Assembly: GCF_007115105.1 (NCBI RefSeq)
Contig: NZ_SULJ01000002.1
Coordinates: 244,190 to 308,189, forward strand
Direction: 5' to 3'
Length of the DNA stretch: 64,000 nt
DNA from: Clostridium sp. HBUAS56010
GTDB taxonomy: Bacteria > Bacillota > Clostridia > Lachnospirales > Lachnospiraceae
Made by a program: the position numbers and the translations under genes. Shown here in pieces: positions 36,821 through 45,927 of this stretch. Numbering within the stretch: position 1 is the first letter of the stretch; every line of letters starts with the position of its first letter. Below the pieces are notes generated by a model. That model did not search any database, was not told where the DNA came from, and saw nothing but the letters and a program-made list of their open reading frames with translations.

Positions 36821-37840
36821 CAGATACCAGATTCTTGGAAGGAACCGTCTTAACAGACGGCTGATCTGATAACTGATACACACACAGACCGCCGGCATGG
36901 CTAGAAAAATAATAAGTGGAATCAAGGGAACAGACGGGAGCAGAAATGCTCCTGTTTTGTTTATAAGCCGCACTATGGCAAAATGAAGGGCATATAAAAA
37001 GAAGTTCTGACTCATATAGCCTTCTGCTGGAAAAAGATATTTTTCTGGGACTGCCAGCCACAAAGAAAGTGGAACAAACAATCGGAATATAACTGCTGAA
37101 GCCGCCATCTCCCCCTTTGCTTCTCCTGGAAAATCAAATTTATAAAGAAATAGTGCTGCTATCACAAGAAATATTCCAAGAAAAAATTTCTTCCTGCTCC
37201 AGACACTTTCTGCTGCCTCTTTTGCATGTATTGCTGCAAATCCGCCAAACGAATAATAGAACATGGCATCCAGATTTACAAAGGGCAGGTTCCAGCCCAT
37301 ATAGATGGCTGCAAATAAACCAGAAAGAAATAAGATTCCCGTAATCTTACGCCTGATAAAGAAATAAATAAGAGGAGCAAAAAGAACAAGAAGAATAAGC
37401 TGATACAGATACCAGAACACGTAATTATAAGTATAATGAAGAACCGCACCTGCTGCCTGATTAATTGTAAATGGAATTCTGCCTTTTCCAATGATCTGAG
37501 AGAGAACCGGAATTCTGCTTCCTGCCGCATACCCGATATAATAAAGAAAATTCCATACAATATAGGGAACAAGAATGCTCCTGATTCTCGAATTCCATTT
37601 CTGCCAGATTCTTTCTATGGTAAAAGTGCGGAAAAACAGATAGGAAGAAATCAGAAAGAAACCCGGAACAGCCATCTGAGCTACCGTATTTCCTAAAAAA
37701 CGCTCCATATAATCCGCCTGGTAAGCTGCTTTTGTACCTCCAAGAAAAAGCACCGCATTGTAGGAGTGAACCCATATAACCAGCATACTGAATAGAAAGG
37801 TAAACCAGGTTATTTTATTTCGAAATTTCTGTTCTTCCAT
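36803..37840 (-). CDS. Membrane acyltransferase 3 family protein
   Basis: I take the ATG at 37840, with AGGAAAGGAG upstream, rather than the earlier in-frame Met. The 345-residue protein has about ten hydrophobic helices. An early WVHSYNA stretch (about residue 23) is in the place of the catalytic His-containing motif of acyltransferase-3 enzymes (OafA-type O-acetylases). These acetylate surface sugars or cell-wall material. It is the last gene of a nanE-rpiR-acyltransferase operon, suggesting a link with amino-sugar or sialic acid metabolism; this is inference from gene order. Its 3' end overlaps the opposing methyltransferase gene by 18 bases. Confidence 0.75.
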   Translation of the reverse strand: MEEQKFRNKITWFTFLFSMLVIWVHSYNAVLFLGGTKAAYQADYMERFLGNTVAQMAVPGFFLISSYLFFRTFTIERIWQKWNSRIRSILVPYIVWNFLYYIGYAAGSRIPVLSQIIGKGRIPFTINQAAGAVLHYTYNYVFWYLYQLILLVLFAPLIYFFIRRKITGILFLSGLFAAIYMGWNLPFVNLDAMFYYSFGGFAAIHAKEAAESVWSRKKFFLGIFLVIAALFLYKFDFPGEAKGEMAASAVIFRLFVPLSLWLAVPEKYLFPAEGYMSQNFFLYALHFAIVRLINKTGAFLLPSVPLIPLIIFLAMPAVCVCISYQISRLLRRFLPRIWYLLNGGR

Positions 37841-37877
37841 GGGATCTCTCCTTTCCTGTTTTCTTATAATCATATTC

Positions 37878-38732
37878 TCAATACATTTTATCAAGCACAG
37901 AAGCAGAAACTTTCTCATTGTTCCTGTTACACTGTTCAAAATACCTTCTATAATATTCCGTATACATCAAATCAATTAAAAAGAGCTGACTGATCTCTGA
38001 TGATGTTGATCCGCCCTGCAAAGGGCCTTCATTGGCACCGCATAAAAGAGTTATATCTGAAAAAGAAGTAAGAGGCGATTTTAAAAATCTCGTTATGCAG
38101 ATCGTAACTGCGCCTGCTTTCCTCGCAAGTTCGGCTGCATGTATGGTATCCTTTGTTGCTCCGGAATAGGAAAAAAGCACAGCCACTTCCCCTTTTTCCA
38201 TCATAGAGGCTGCCATTGCCTGCATATGTGCATCCTGAATACAAAATACCTTTGGTTCAATTCTCATAAACTTATTTGCAGCCTTTAAAGCGGATATCAT
38301 ACTGGCACCAACGCCGAAAAAACAAATCCGTTTTGCATCATGAAGACAATCAATGGTCTTTGAAAACTGTTCTTCATCCAAAAGGAAATACGTTTCCTCT
38401 AAAGCACTCATATTGGTATTAAGAACCTTTCTGGAGACCTCTGCAAAAGAATCTTTCAAGCTGATATCTCCTTCCAGCCTCCCCTGCCCCGTTGTCTCAT
38501 CATGAAGACTTAAAGAAAGCATCATCTTAAACTCCTGATACCCCTTTAAATTCAGCGTTTTACAGAAACGGAACACGCTGGTATCTCCTACTTCACACGC
38601 TTCTGCCAGACCAGTTATGGACATAAAAAGAACCTCTCTGGAATTTTGAAGAATGTAATCTGCTACTTTCTTTTCCGCTTTTGTAAACTGGTTGTACTCC
38701 AGACGGATTCTGGTTAAAAAATCACCCTTCAT
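37878..38732 (-). CDS. RpiR/MurR family transcriptional regulator
   Basis: The 284-residue protein has the RpiR N-terminal HTH (LRLEYNQFTKAEKKVADYIL to GDTSVFRFCKTLNLKGYQEFKMML, residues about 8-70). A SIS sugar-phosphate-binding domain follows (CFFGVGASMISALKAANKF and AVLFSYSGATKDTIHAAELARKAGA, about 130-215). SIS-containing regulators of this family sense phosphorylated amino sugars. It lies 27 bases after nanE, so N-acetylmannosamine-6-phosphate or a close relative is a reasonable effector, and the palindrome upstream of nanE a reasonable operator. Confidence 0.9.
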   Translation of the reverse strand: MKGDFLTRIRLEYNQFTKAEKKVADYILQNSREVLFMSITGLAEACEVGDTSVFRFCKTLNLKGYQEFKMMLSLSLHDETTGQGRLEGDISLKDSFAEVSRKVLNTNMSALEETYFLLDEEQFSKTIDCLHDAKRICFFGVGASMISALKAANKFMRIEPKVFCIQDAHMQAMAASMMEKGEVAVLFSYSGATKDTIHAAELARKAGAVTICITRFLKSPLTSFSDITLLCGANEGPLQGGSTSSEISQLFLIDLMYTEYYRRYFEQCNRNNEKVSASVLDKMY

Positions 38733-38759
38733 GATGATACGCTCCCTTTTTCTTTTATC

Positions 38760-39461
38760 TTATTGATTTCCTGTACGGCAACCAGATCCTTCTATAAAAT
38801 ATCTGGTGATTTCTTTTGGTCTTGTGATCGCACTTCCCACCACAGCAGCAAATACGCCTGACTGGAATGATCTCTTTAACTGCTCTGGGGTCCAGATTCC
38901 TCCTTCTGCAATAACCGGTATTTTGCAATCCTTCACAAGCCTGGTCATTAATTCAAAATCTGGTAAGCTTTTTCCTTTCGTTGCACTGGTGTATCCACTT
39001 AAAGTTGTTCCGATAAAATCTAATCCCATTTCAGCGGCATACATTCCTTCTTCATAATCAGAACAATCCCCCATAAAAAGCTGATTGGGATACTTTGCAC
39101 GGATTTCTTTCCAAAAATCTGCCAGTGTCCTGCCACCAGGGCGGCTTCGTCTGGTACAATCCACTGCAATAATATCTGCTTTGCAGGCAGAAAGTGCATC
39201 CACTTCTTTCGTAGTTGGTGTTATATAAACTTCACTATCAGAATATTCCTGTTTGATCAGCCCAATAACCGGAAGGTCTACAATCTTTTTAATTTCCAAG
39301 ATGTCTTCAACTGAATTTGCACGGATTCCTGCTGCTCCTCCTTCTTGCGCTGCTAAAGCCATAGGTGCCATAAGACCGGCACCAAAAAGAGGTTCTCCCT
39401 GTAATGCCTGGCAGGAAACAATTAGACCGCCCTGTAACGCTTTTTGGATTTTTTCACACAT
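38760..39461 (-). CDS. nanE: N-acetylmannosamine-6-phosphate 2-epimerase
   Basis: The ATG at 39461 follows AGAGGAAAG; the longer frame upstream is not supported. The 233-residue TIM-barrel enzyme converts ManNAc-6-P to GlcNAc-6-P. Landmarks are GLIVSCQALQGEPL at the N-terminus, GLIKQEY, the DIIAVDCTRR strand, FIGTTLSGYT and the phosphate-binding IPVIAEGGIWTPEQ with AVVGSAITRP. The partner genes for sialate lyase and ManNAc kinase are not in the window. It begins an operon with rpiR and an acyltransferase. Confidence 0.93.
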   Translation of the reverse strand: MCEKIQKALQGGLIVSCQALQGEPLFGAGLMAPMALAAQEGGAAGIRANSVEDILEIKKIVDLPVIGLIKQEYSDSEVYITPTTKEVDALSACKADIIAVDCTRRSRPGGRTLADFWKEIRAKYPNQLFMGDCSDYEEGMYAAEMGLDFIGTTLSGYTSATKGKSLPDFELMTRLVKDCKIPVIAEGGIWTPEQLKRSFQSGVFAAVVGSAITRPKEITRYFIEGSGCRTGNQ

Positions 39462-39491
39462 ATTTCTTTCCTCTTTTCTTATTTCCAGACA

Positions 39492-39533
39492 ATCATAACA
39501 TAGAATAAAAATATATTTCAATTATTAATTGAA
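39492..39533 (-). promoter_or_regulatory. nanE promoter with a perfect 17-base palindrome
   Basis: TTGAAA at 39516-39521 and TATGAT at 39492-39497 (minus strand) are 18 bases apart. The palindrome TTCAATTA-T-TAATTGAA at 39517-39533 covers the -35. This is a likely operator for the RpiR regulator encoded by the next gene; it is inferred. Confidence 0.6.
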
Positions 39534-39590
39534 TGACCGAAAAAGAAATTTATTTTTTTACATAATTTAAAGAGCTAGCACGTAGGGTTT

Positions 39591-39600
39591 ATGATATAAT
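39591..39600 (+). promoter_or_regulatory. Extended -10 promoter of the subtilase gene
   Basis: ATGATATAAT contains the TGN extension before TATAAT; the -35 is weak. It lies 44 bases before the start codon at 39644. Confidence 0.55.
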
Positions 39601-39643
39601 GGTAATAGTTTCAATATTGCTTCATAGTGAGGAGAAAGAAACA

Positions 39644-40927
39644 ATGAAAAAAATAATGAAAGGTGCATGTCTGTCTCTTGCTATACTGCTTGGCAGTCTG
39701 TCTTTTAGCCAGACCATAGAAGCACCTTCCCTGCTCCATTCATTTTCCGCAGAAACCGGACAAGCGCTTCATTCTCTTGCCGTTGGACCAGGACTTGTAA
39801 ACCTGTCACCGGCAGATGAATTTTCCACCTACCAGTGGGGGTTAAAGAATGATGGAGAGTTTCGTCTTGTTGAATTGCAGTCAAAGTTTCAGTCTGTTGA
39901 TAATGTTTACGATGGAATCAAATCCAGCATGGGAATCGACCTCCCAAAACCAGGTCCGGGGGATTATGAATCTAAAGTAACAAAAGCTGTGCCGGGAATT
40001 GATATTAACATACAACCTGCATGGACACTTTATGACAAAGCAGAGAATAAGCGATCCGTTATCGTAGCCATCATTGATACTGGCATTGATATCAACCACC
40101 AGGAATTAAAGGATTCCATCTGGACAAACCCAGGTGAAATTGACGGAGACGGTGTTGATAACGATGGAAATGGTTTTGTAGACGACATCCATGGATGGAA
40201 TTTTTATTCCGGCAACAACCAGATCTTTTCCGGGAAGGATGACAGCCACGGAACCCATGCAGCAGGTACCATCGGCGCTGCAAGAGGTGCTTATGGAATC
40301 GCAGGCATTACAGATAATCAACATGTTAAAATCATGCCGTTAAAAGCACTTGGAGGAAAAGATGGAACCGGAACCCCCGATGCTGTTATCCAGGCAATTC
40401 ACTACGCCCAAGCCAACGGCGCCTCGATCTGCAACTTAAGTATGGGTACCACCAGTTACAGTCCACAACTGGCAGAGACCATAAAAAATTCTCCGATGCT
40501 GTTTGTTGTCTCAGCCGGCAACGGCGGTATATCCGGACTTGGCTATGACACAGATATCAATCCAGTATACCCTGCTTCTCTGCCTTATGATAACGTAATA
40601 TCTGTAGCTAATATTCTTTTTGACGGCAGTTTGAGCAAAGATTCTAACTTTGGAGTAAAAAGTGTGGATATCGCTGCTCCAGGCTCCTACATTCTGAGTA
40701 CGATTCCTAACAACGGATACGGCTTTATGAGCGGAACCTCCATGGCGGCTCCTATGGTAACCGGAGTAGCAGCTATGCTTTATTCGTACCGTACTGATAT
40801 TTCCTTATTGGAGACCAAACAGATCTTACTTGACTCCAGCAGAAGACTGGACACCTTAAACGGAAAAGTATTAAGCGGCGGCATCTTAGACGCTTATGGT
40901 GCATTGACCTGGTCTACAGGCAATTAA
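39644..40927 (+). CDS. Secreted subtilisin-like serine peptidase (S8)
   Basis: The start is the ATG at 39644 after GAGGAGAAAG. The 427-residue protein has a signal peptide (about residues 1-25) and then about 110 residues that may serve as a short propeptide. The catalytic triad is Asp145 (AIIDTGID), His202 (DSHGTHAAGTI) and Ser366 (MSGTSMAAPMVTG), with oxyanion Asn293 (SAGNGG). The DGDGVDNDGNGFVDDIHGWNF stretch at 167-187 is an Asp-rich loop often seen in calcium-binding S8 enzymes. There is no wall anchor, so it is probably released. It converges on the glycosidase-like gene, sharing one terminator. Confidence 0.93.
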   Translation: MKKIMKGACLSLAILLGSLSFSQTIEAPSLLHSFSAETGQALHSLAVGPGLVNLSPADEFSTYQWGLKNDGEFRLVELQSKFQSVDNVYDGIKSSMGIDLPKPGPGDYESKVTKAVPGIDINIQPAWTLYDKAENKRSVIVAIIDTGIDINHQELKDSIWTNPGEIDGDGVDNDGNGFVDDIHGWNFYSGNNQIFSGKDDSHGTHAAGTIGAARGAYGIAGITDNQHVKIMPLKALGGKDGTGTPDAVIQAIHYAQANGASICNLSMGTTSYSPQLAETIKNSPMLFVVSAGNGGISGLGYDTDINPVYPASLPYDNVISVANILFDGSLSKDSNFGVKSVDIAAPGSYILSTIPNNGYGFMSGTSMAAPMVTGVAAMLYSYRTDISLLETKQILLDSSRRLDTLNGKVLSGGILDAYGALTWSTGN

Positions 40928-40975
40928 AAAAGATATAGCGGCAGATAATTCATTACCTGCCGCTATATCTTTTTT
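40926..40975. terminator. Bidirectional terminator between the subtilase and glycosidase-like genes
   Basis: AAAAAAGATATAGCGGCAG and its exact complement form a 19-base-pair stem with a 12-base loop. A-rich and T-rich ends allow termination in both directions. Confidence 0.95.
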
Positions 40976-40976
40976 A

Positions 40977-42650
40977 TTATTTCTCCAAAGCCTTCCAACG
41001 GAAGTTTGGCACAACATCAGACCATTTCTCAATACCAATAATAGGTTTTGCGAATTCACTTGATTCCAATGTGTATTTCTTTTTATCAATATCTCTGAAT
41101 ACCTGCCAGATCTTCCTGCGCTTTGTGGCAACGATGTCATCTCCCCGGTCCATCGAACATTCCCAAAGACCAAAGGATAACCCGCTTCTCACCTCAGAAG
41201 GTGCATCCACCTGACGGCTTAAGATGTAGGCGTCAATATAAGGATTGCTGTCAACCATGTAGTAAGAATAAGCATAAGCTGCTGCCTGTATCTGAGGAAC
41301 ATTGCCCCTTGACTGGCTTGTAGCGGTAAATCCCTGCTCGGTCAAAATGATGTGGCGTACATGACCATTCGGTGACTTTAAAGCTTCCTGTGCCATATAA
41401 TCGGTCAGCGTGTTCAGATTCTTAAAATTAATGACTGGAGAATTAAAATCATTGGTAATAAGACCTGTCTTATCATTATCCCAGAATTCAGGCTCTGTCA
41501 TTGGAACTGGATAAGGATGGTAAGATAAGCCCCAATCCATCTGTCCCTGCTCATTGGCAATGGAGTTAAAGCTGTCTACAACGGCTTTTCCTCCGTATTT
41601 CACCTTATTGTCAATCTCGTTATTCCAGTTATAATCAAGAGAAAAATATACTCTGTCATTGGCACTCACACTCTTAATTGCTGTATAGAAAACGCGGAAC
41701 GCACTCTGATAAGCCTTTACATAGCTGGTAAGATCTCTTGCACCTATATAATTCCATTGCTGGTTATTAATCTCATTGCCTACAATCCAATTGGAGATCT
41801 TTCCAGAATCAGGATTGGCACCGCTGTAGCGGTCTGCCAGAAATGAAGCAATGGCTCTGGTCTGGTCAAGTCCCTCAGGGGTTGCTGTATTAAACATATA
41901 GTAAAATGCTTTGGAATTCTTCTTGGTTCCCGGATATAAAAGATCAGGAGTGGCATCGTTCCAGCCGTTTAAAATAATGGCTGTAACAGTCATACCTTTC
42001 CCAGATAACGCGCTGATGGTCTCATCATAGCCTTTAATTACATTCTTATCAAAATGATATGTTTTTCCATCATACTCATAATCAATTCCCTCACCAAGAA
42101 TCTGATGGAATGAAATATTGGTAGCTACATGCTTTACTCCTAAATCAAAGGCATCGCTAAGCATATTAAGCTGGATGTTCAATCCTTTTTTTGTAAGGGG
42201 ATCGCTGAATGGAGTGGTATTGGAAGCTACCATCTCAGGGTTTGTGATGTAATGGGGTTTGCTGATCTCTATGTACTTGGTGCCATCCCATACGGCTACC
42301 ACAAACTTGCTGTAGAGTCTGTCCTGAGCGGTGTTCCTGTTTAAAGAAAATGTAAATGAAACTGTGCTGCCAGGTGCTGCTTTTGCTGCATAATCCGTTC
42401 TTCCGTCCAGATTGTTCTGATAAGGCTGCTGCTCCACCAGATAAAGGATACCATCAGTTCCTTCCATGTTAACATTTCCCGACACCTGTACGGTCACATT
42501 CTCCTTGTCAGAATTGATCAGGCAGGACTGAATGGCTGTCTGCTCATGATCAGAACTCACATCTGCAAGCGAAACAAAAGCAGTGGCACAGCACAAAAAT
42601 GCAGCCGACAGAAGCCCGGTTACAGCCCTTCCTATCTTTATCTTCTTCAT
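40977..42650 (-). CDS. Secreted glycosidase-like protein (DUF5722-type TIM barrel)
   Basis: The 557-residue protein has a signal peptide (about residues 1-29), a beta-sandwich-like region to about 150 and then a TIM-barrel-like domain. GNEIN at Glu293 and LTEQGF at Glu438 match the acid/base and nucleophile positions of clan A glycoside hydrolases. DYNWNNEID, WGLSYHPYP and AYILSRQVDA add to that impression. I believe it belongs to the DUF5722 family, but the substrate is unknown. The gene is monocistronic and converges with the subtilase. Confidence 0.75.
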   Translation of the reverse strand: MKKIKIGRAVTGLLSAAFLCCATAFVSLADVSSDHEQTAIQSCLINSDKENVTVQVSGNVNMEGTDGILYLVEQQPYQNNLDGRTDYAAKAAPGSTVSFTFSLNRNTAQDRLYSKFVVAVWDGTKYIEISKPHYITNPEMVASNTTPFSDPLTKKGLNIQLNMLSDAFDLGVKHVATNISFHQILGEGIDYEYDGKTYHFDKNVIKGYDETISALSGKGMTVTAIILNGWNDATPDLLYPGTKKNSKAFYYMFNTATPEGLDQTRAIASFLADRYSGANPDSGKISNWIVGNEINNQQWNYIGARDLTSYVKAYQSAFRVFYTAIKSVSANDRVYFSLDYNWNNEIDNKVKYGGKAVVDSFNSIANEQGQMDWGLSYHPYPVPMTEPEFWDNDKTGLITNDFNSPVINFKNLNTLTDYMAQEALKSPNGHVRHIILTEQGFTATSQSRGNVPQIQAAAYAYSYYMVDSNPYIDAYILSRQVDAPSEVRSGLSFGLWECSMDRGDDIVATKRRKIWQVFRDIDKKKYTLESSEFAKPIIGIEKWSDVVPNFRWKALEK

Positions 42651-42779
42651 GTTAATTCCTCCATATTGTCATAATCAGGTCCTATACAATAATAACCAAT
42701 TTCCCTAATTTTTACAATAACGTTTTTATTACTAATTTGTAATAAAACCTTAAGGCTTCTGTCTTCAAACTGCTTGTAT

Positions 42780-43820
42780 TTATCTGCTGATCTCAGGATA
42801 GAAAAAGTCTGCCATCTCCTCCATACAATCAAAAGTCCGGTAACCGCCTCCCATGAGATCATTGTAGGAAACTGACATGACCTTTTCGTCTTCTATGGCT
42901 TTTACACTCTGAAACATTTCATTGGAAAGCATATCTTCTACTGCATTCTGGTCATTTTCTTCGTTATGGGTTCCCTTTACATAAACAATCACATCCGGAT
43001 TCATGGAAATTAAGTTTTCTGCGGAAAGACCACTGCCTCCTTTATCAAGTACATTGACTGCATGAAGACGTTTCAGGAGATCTTTCTGAAGAGAGGCATT
43101 GTTGCCGTATCCGCCAAATGTACCGTCCTGGTAATTGACCATAAGAAGAACTTTTAAAGGCTCCCCGTCTAAGGATTTTAAAGAATTTTCTGTGGCTGTC
43201 AGACGGTCTTTTAACTCTTCTGCCATTTTATCAGCCTGATCTTTCTTATCAAAAATCTTTCCTACTTGTTCAATATCGCCAAGAATAGAATCCATGGTAA
43301 TCTCCTGATCCATCCGGGTCGACTCCTGGGTATATACAGCGATTCCCATATCATTTAAATCACTGACAGAACCAAGGGTCTCAGGAGTAAATGATTTTAC
43401 CCTTCCAACTACAATATCAGGTTCCATCCCTACGATCTTTTCTTTAGAAATATCCCTCTTATCTGCCATAACAGGAATGGCATCATAAGCGGCTGCTAAA
43501 TCATCAGTGGTAGGGTTATCTTTTAAAACGGTGGCAATGATCTGATCTCCCAGTCCCAGCTTTAATAACAATTCTGTACTGGACTGATTGTTGGTAATAA
43601 TCTTATCTGGCACCTGATTGACCGTCTGCTCATGACCGGTTCCATCCAGGTCATATGCAGTATAAGTAAGAGGAAAATCCGAAGCCTGTGTCTGCTCTTG
43701 TGTCTGACTTGTTTCTGTCTCCTGATTTGTCTTAGCTGGTTTTGCAGTACATCCAACGGTAAAAAAAACTACTGCACATAGGGCTGCTGCTGCCTGATAT
43801 CCTTTTAATTTCTTTTTCAT
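42780..43820 (-). CDS. ABC transporter substrate-binding lipoprotein, iron-siderophore type
   Basis: The 346-residue protein has a lipoprotein signal with lipobox cysteine Cys24 (FTVGC), a Thr/Gln/Glu-rich linker and a periplasmic-binding fold of the FecB/BtuF class. In that fold, DKIITNNQSSTELLLKLGLGDQIIATV opens the first lobe and a long helix joins the lobes. It would capture ferric siderophore, heme or cobalamin outside the membrane. Its neighbours are an FecCD permease, a FecE-like ATPase, an AraC regulator and an esterase, which favours a ferric siderophore. Confidence 0.9.
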   Translation of the reverse strand: MKKKLKGYQAAAALCAVVFFTVGCTAKPAKTNQETETSQTQEQTQASDFPLTYTAYDLDGTGHEQTVNQVPDKIITNNQSSTELLLKLGLGDQIIATVLKDNPTTDDLAAAYDAIPVMADKRDISKEKIVGMEPDIVVGRVKSFTPETLGSVSDLNDMGIAVYTQESTRMDQEITMDSILGDIEQVGKIFDKKDQADKMAEELKDRLTATENSLKSLDGEPLKVLLMVNYQDGTFGGYGNNASLQKDLLKRLHAVNVLDKGGSGLSAENLISMNPDVIVYVKGTHNEENDQNAVEDMLSNEMFQSVKAIEDEKVMSVSYNDLMGGGYRTFDCMEEMADFFYPEISR

Positions 43821-43850
43821 TATAATCTCCTTTTTCTATAATCATAGTAA

Positions 43851-44612
43851 TTAAATCCGGTAATGAATGGAAAGCTGTCCTGTATCCGGATCTGTTAAAA
43901 CAGAAGCTTTTACATCATAAATATCCTGTATCATCTCTGAGGTAATCACTTCTCCCGGACTGCCATTTCCCATGACTGTCCCATCTTTCAGCATATAAAT
44001 CTCATCGCAGAACATGGAAGCAAGGGAAAGATCATGGAGAGCTGCAAGAACACCAATATCCAGATGTTTTACAATATTTAAAACCTGGAGCTGATATTTT
44101 ATGTCAAGATGATTGGTTGGTTCATCAAGAATGAGTATCTTGGGGTCCTGGGCTAGTGCTCTTGCCAGTATAATCCGCTGCTTCTCTCCTCCGGATAAAG
44201 TCGAATACCTGCGTTTGGAATAATGGTTCATCCCCACTTTATCAAGAGCTTCTGAAACAATCTGATAGTCAGCCTCACTTTCTCCCTCCAGCCGCTTTTT
44301 ATGCGGAGTCCGCCCCATCATAACAATATCCTGAACCGTAAATTCAAATCCAACCTGATTAAACTGGGATACAACTGCCATATCCCTGGCCCGTTCCTTC
44401 TCCGGAACCTTGGACAGATTTTTTCCATTCAGATAAACAACTCCGCTGCTGGGCTTCAAAACCCTGTAAATCGCTTTTAAGAGTGTAGATTTGCCACTTC
44501 CATTAGGTCCCAACAGCCCTACAAACCTGTTTGCCTTTATATGTAAAGATACACCTTTGACGATTTCCAGGCTGCCAATATTGACCTTTAAATCGTCTAC
44601 TTTTAACTCCAT
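43851..44612 (-). CDS. ABC transporter ATP-binding protein, FecE/FepC type
   Basis: The 253-residue protein has Walker A GPNGSGKSTLL, Q-loop VVSQFNQVGFEFTVQDIVMMGRTPH, signature STLSGGEKQRIILARALAQDPK and Walker B ILILDEPTNHLD. The motif TVQDIVMMGRTPHKKR is typical of iron-complex importers. It lies 11 bases after the permease gene and 30 before the lipoprotein gene. Confidence 0.95.
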   Translation of the reverse strand: MELKVDDLKVNIGSLEIVKGVSLHIKANRFVGLLGPNGSGKSTLLKAIYRVLKPSSGVVYLNGKNLSKVPEKERARDMAVVSQFNQVGFEFTVQDIVMMGRTPHKKRLEGESEADYQIVSEALDKVGMNHYSKRRYSTLSGGEKQRIILARALAQDPKILILDEPTNHLDIKYQLQVLNIVKHLDIGVLAALHDLSLASMFCDEIYMLKDGTVMGNGSPGEVITSEMIQDIYDVKASVLTDPDTGQLSIHYRI

Positions 44613-44623
44613 TGTGTTCCTCC

Positions 44624-45715
44624 TTATCCTTCCCGAAAGTTATAGCTTTTGCGTATTAAAATATACACAAAGAACGGCGCTCCAATCAGTGCTGTAACAA
44701 TTCCAATGGGAAGTTCGGAATTCTTTACTGCAATTCTTGCAAAGGTATCCGCCCAAATCATAAAGATTGCTCCGCCAACCGCACACAGTGGAGTCATTCT
44801 CCGGTGATCAGCCCCTGCTACTGCTCTTGTAATATGAGGAATAATAAGACCAACAAATCCAATAATACCGCAATAAGCCACTAAAACACCAGTTAAAAGA
44901 GAGGATAACACCATATAAACTCTCCGGTAACGGGCAACAGGTATTCCTAACGTTACGGCCGCTTCATCTCCTAAAAGAAGGGCATTTAAAGTTCTGTACT
45001 GTGATAGGAAAATAAGAACGCACAAAAACGTTAAAATTACAGGAAAAGGAATATTCTTCCACTTTGCTCCTGCAAGAGAACCCATAGTCCAAAACTTTAC
45101 GCTCTGCATTCCCTGGGCGTCCACAGCCATAAAAATAATAAAGTTGCTTAAGGCATTACACAAAGCATTAACCACAGTTCCGGAAAGAACCAGCTTAGAA
45201 CTTGTCATCTTGCTTCCCGCCGAAGCCAGCATCAACACACAAAATGCAGCTCCTAACGCTCCGGCGAATCCCCAGAAGGAGCTTCCATTGATGGATATCC
45301 AGCTTAAAGAACCAATTCCCAGCATAATTGAAAATGTTGCTCCAAGAGAAGCACCAGAAGAAATTCCCAGAATATAAGGCTCTGCAAGAGGATTCTGAAC
45401 TGCCGCCTGCATTGCCATTCCGCAAAGGGACAAACCTGCTCCTACCGCTGCTCCAAGAAGCACTCTGGGAAAACGAATTTCCCAAATAATATTTACTTCT
45501 GAAATCCGTCCGGTTAATGACTCATCTAACCGGATTCCAAACAGCTTTTCAAGAAGAATTCCATAAGTATGAGAGGGAGCAATCTTCATGGACCCAAAGG
45601 ACATGGATATCACAATGGAGACAAGAAGAAGACAGACCATACCTGCCAGCAGCAATCCAAAGACCCTTCTGCTTTTCTGATTCTCTATATATGCCTCTGA
45701 CATATGATGATTCAA
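44624..45715 (-). CDS. FecCD family permease for iron complexes
   Basis: The 363-residue permease has nine to ten transmembrane helices, GAGLSLCGMAMQAAVQNPLAEPYILGISSGASLGAT (the signature of BtuC/FecCD), and GLIIPHITRAVAGADHRRMTPLCAVGGA near the end. The likely start is TTG at 45715, nine bases after GGAGG; an in-frame ATG at 45703 is 21 bases from that site and less likely. It is first in the permease-ATPase-lipoprotein operon, which is divergent from the AraC regulator. Confidence 0.93.
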   Translation of the reverse strand: MNHHMSEAYIENQKSRRVFGLLLAGMVCLLLVSIVISMSFGSMKIAPSHTYGILLEKLFGIRLDESLTGRISEVNIIWEIRFPRVLLGAAVGAGLSLCGMAMQAAVQNPLAEPYILGISSGASLGATFSIMLGIGSLSWISINGSSFWGFAGALGAAFCVLMLASAGSKMTSSKLVLSGTVVNALCNALSNFIIFMAVDAQGMQSVKFWTMGSLAGAKWKNIPFPVILTFLCVLIFLSQYRTLNALLLGDEAAVTLGIPVARYRRVYMVLSSLLTGVLVAYCGIIGFVGLIIPHITRAVAGADHRRMTPLCAVGGAIFMIWADTFARIAVKNSELPIGIVTALIGAPFFVYILIRKSYNFREG

Positions 45716-45739
45716 AGAAAGAATCCTCCTTTCTATCTA

Positions 45740-45768
45740 TTAGTTTAAACTAACCGAAACTCATTATA
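45740..45768 (-). promoter_or_regulatory. Promoter and probable metal-repressor operator of the iron-uptake operon
   Basis: The -10 TATAAT lies at 45763-45768 (minus strand), with no good -35. The palindrome TTAGTTTAAACTAA at 45740-45753 lies nine bases downstream of the -10. The same TTAGTT-N2-AACTAA form occurs downstream of the sodA -10. The spacing and form resemble DtxR/IdeR-family boxes; the regulator itself is not in the window. Confidence 0.6.
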
Positions 45769-45863
45769 CGAATTTCCACAGGGAATGGGAATAGATAATT
45801 CTTTAAATACATGGACAATTATTAAATATTAAATGATAAAAAATATCACAATTACCATCTTCA

Positions 45864-45892
45864 TTGACGAAAAAAAACTCTTCCTCTATAAT
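45864..45892 (+). promoter_or_regulatory. Promoter of the AraC regulator gene
   Basis: TTGACG at 45864-45869 and TATAAT at 45887-45892 on the plus strand, 17 bases apart, 36 bases before the ATG. Confidence 0.75.
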
Positions 45893-45927
45893 GAATAAGA
45901 CAGAAATGATAGGAAAGGAGGTTTATA

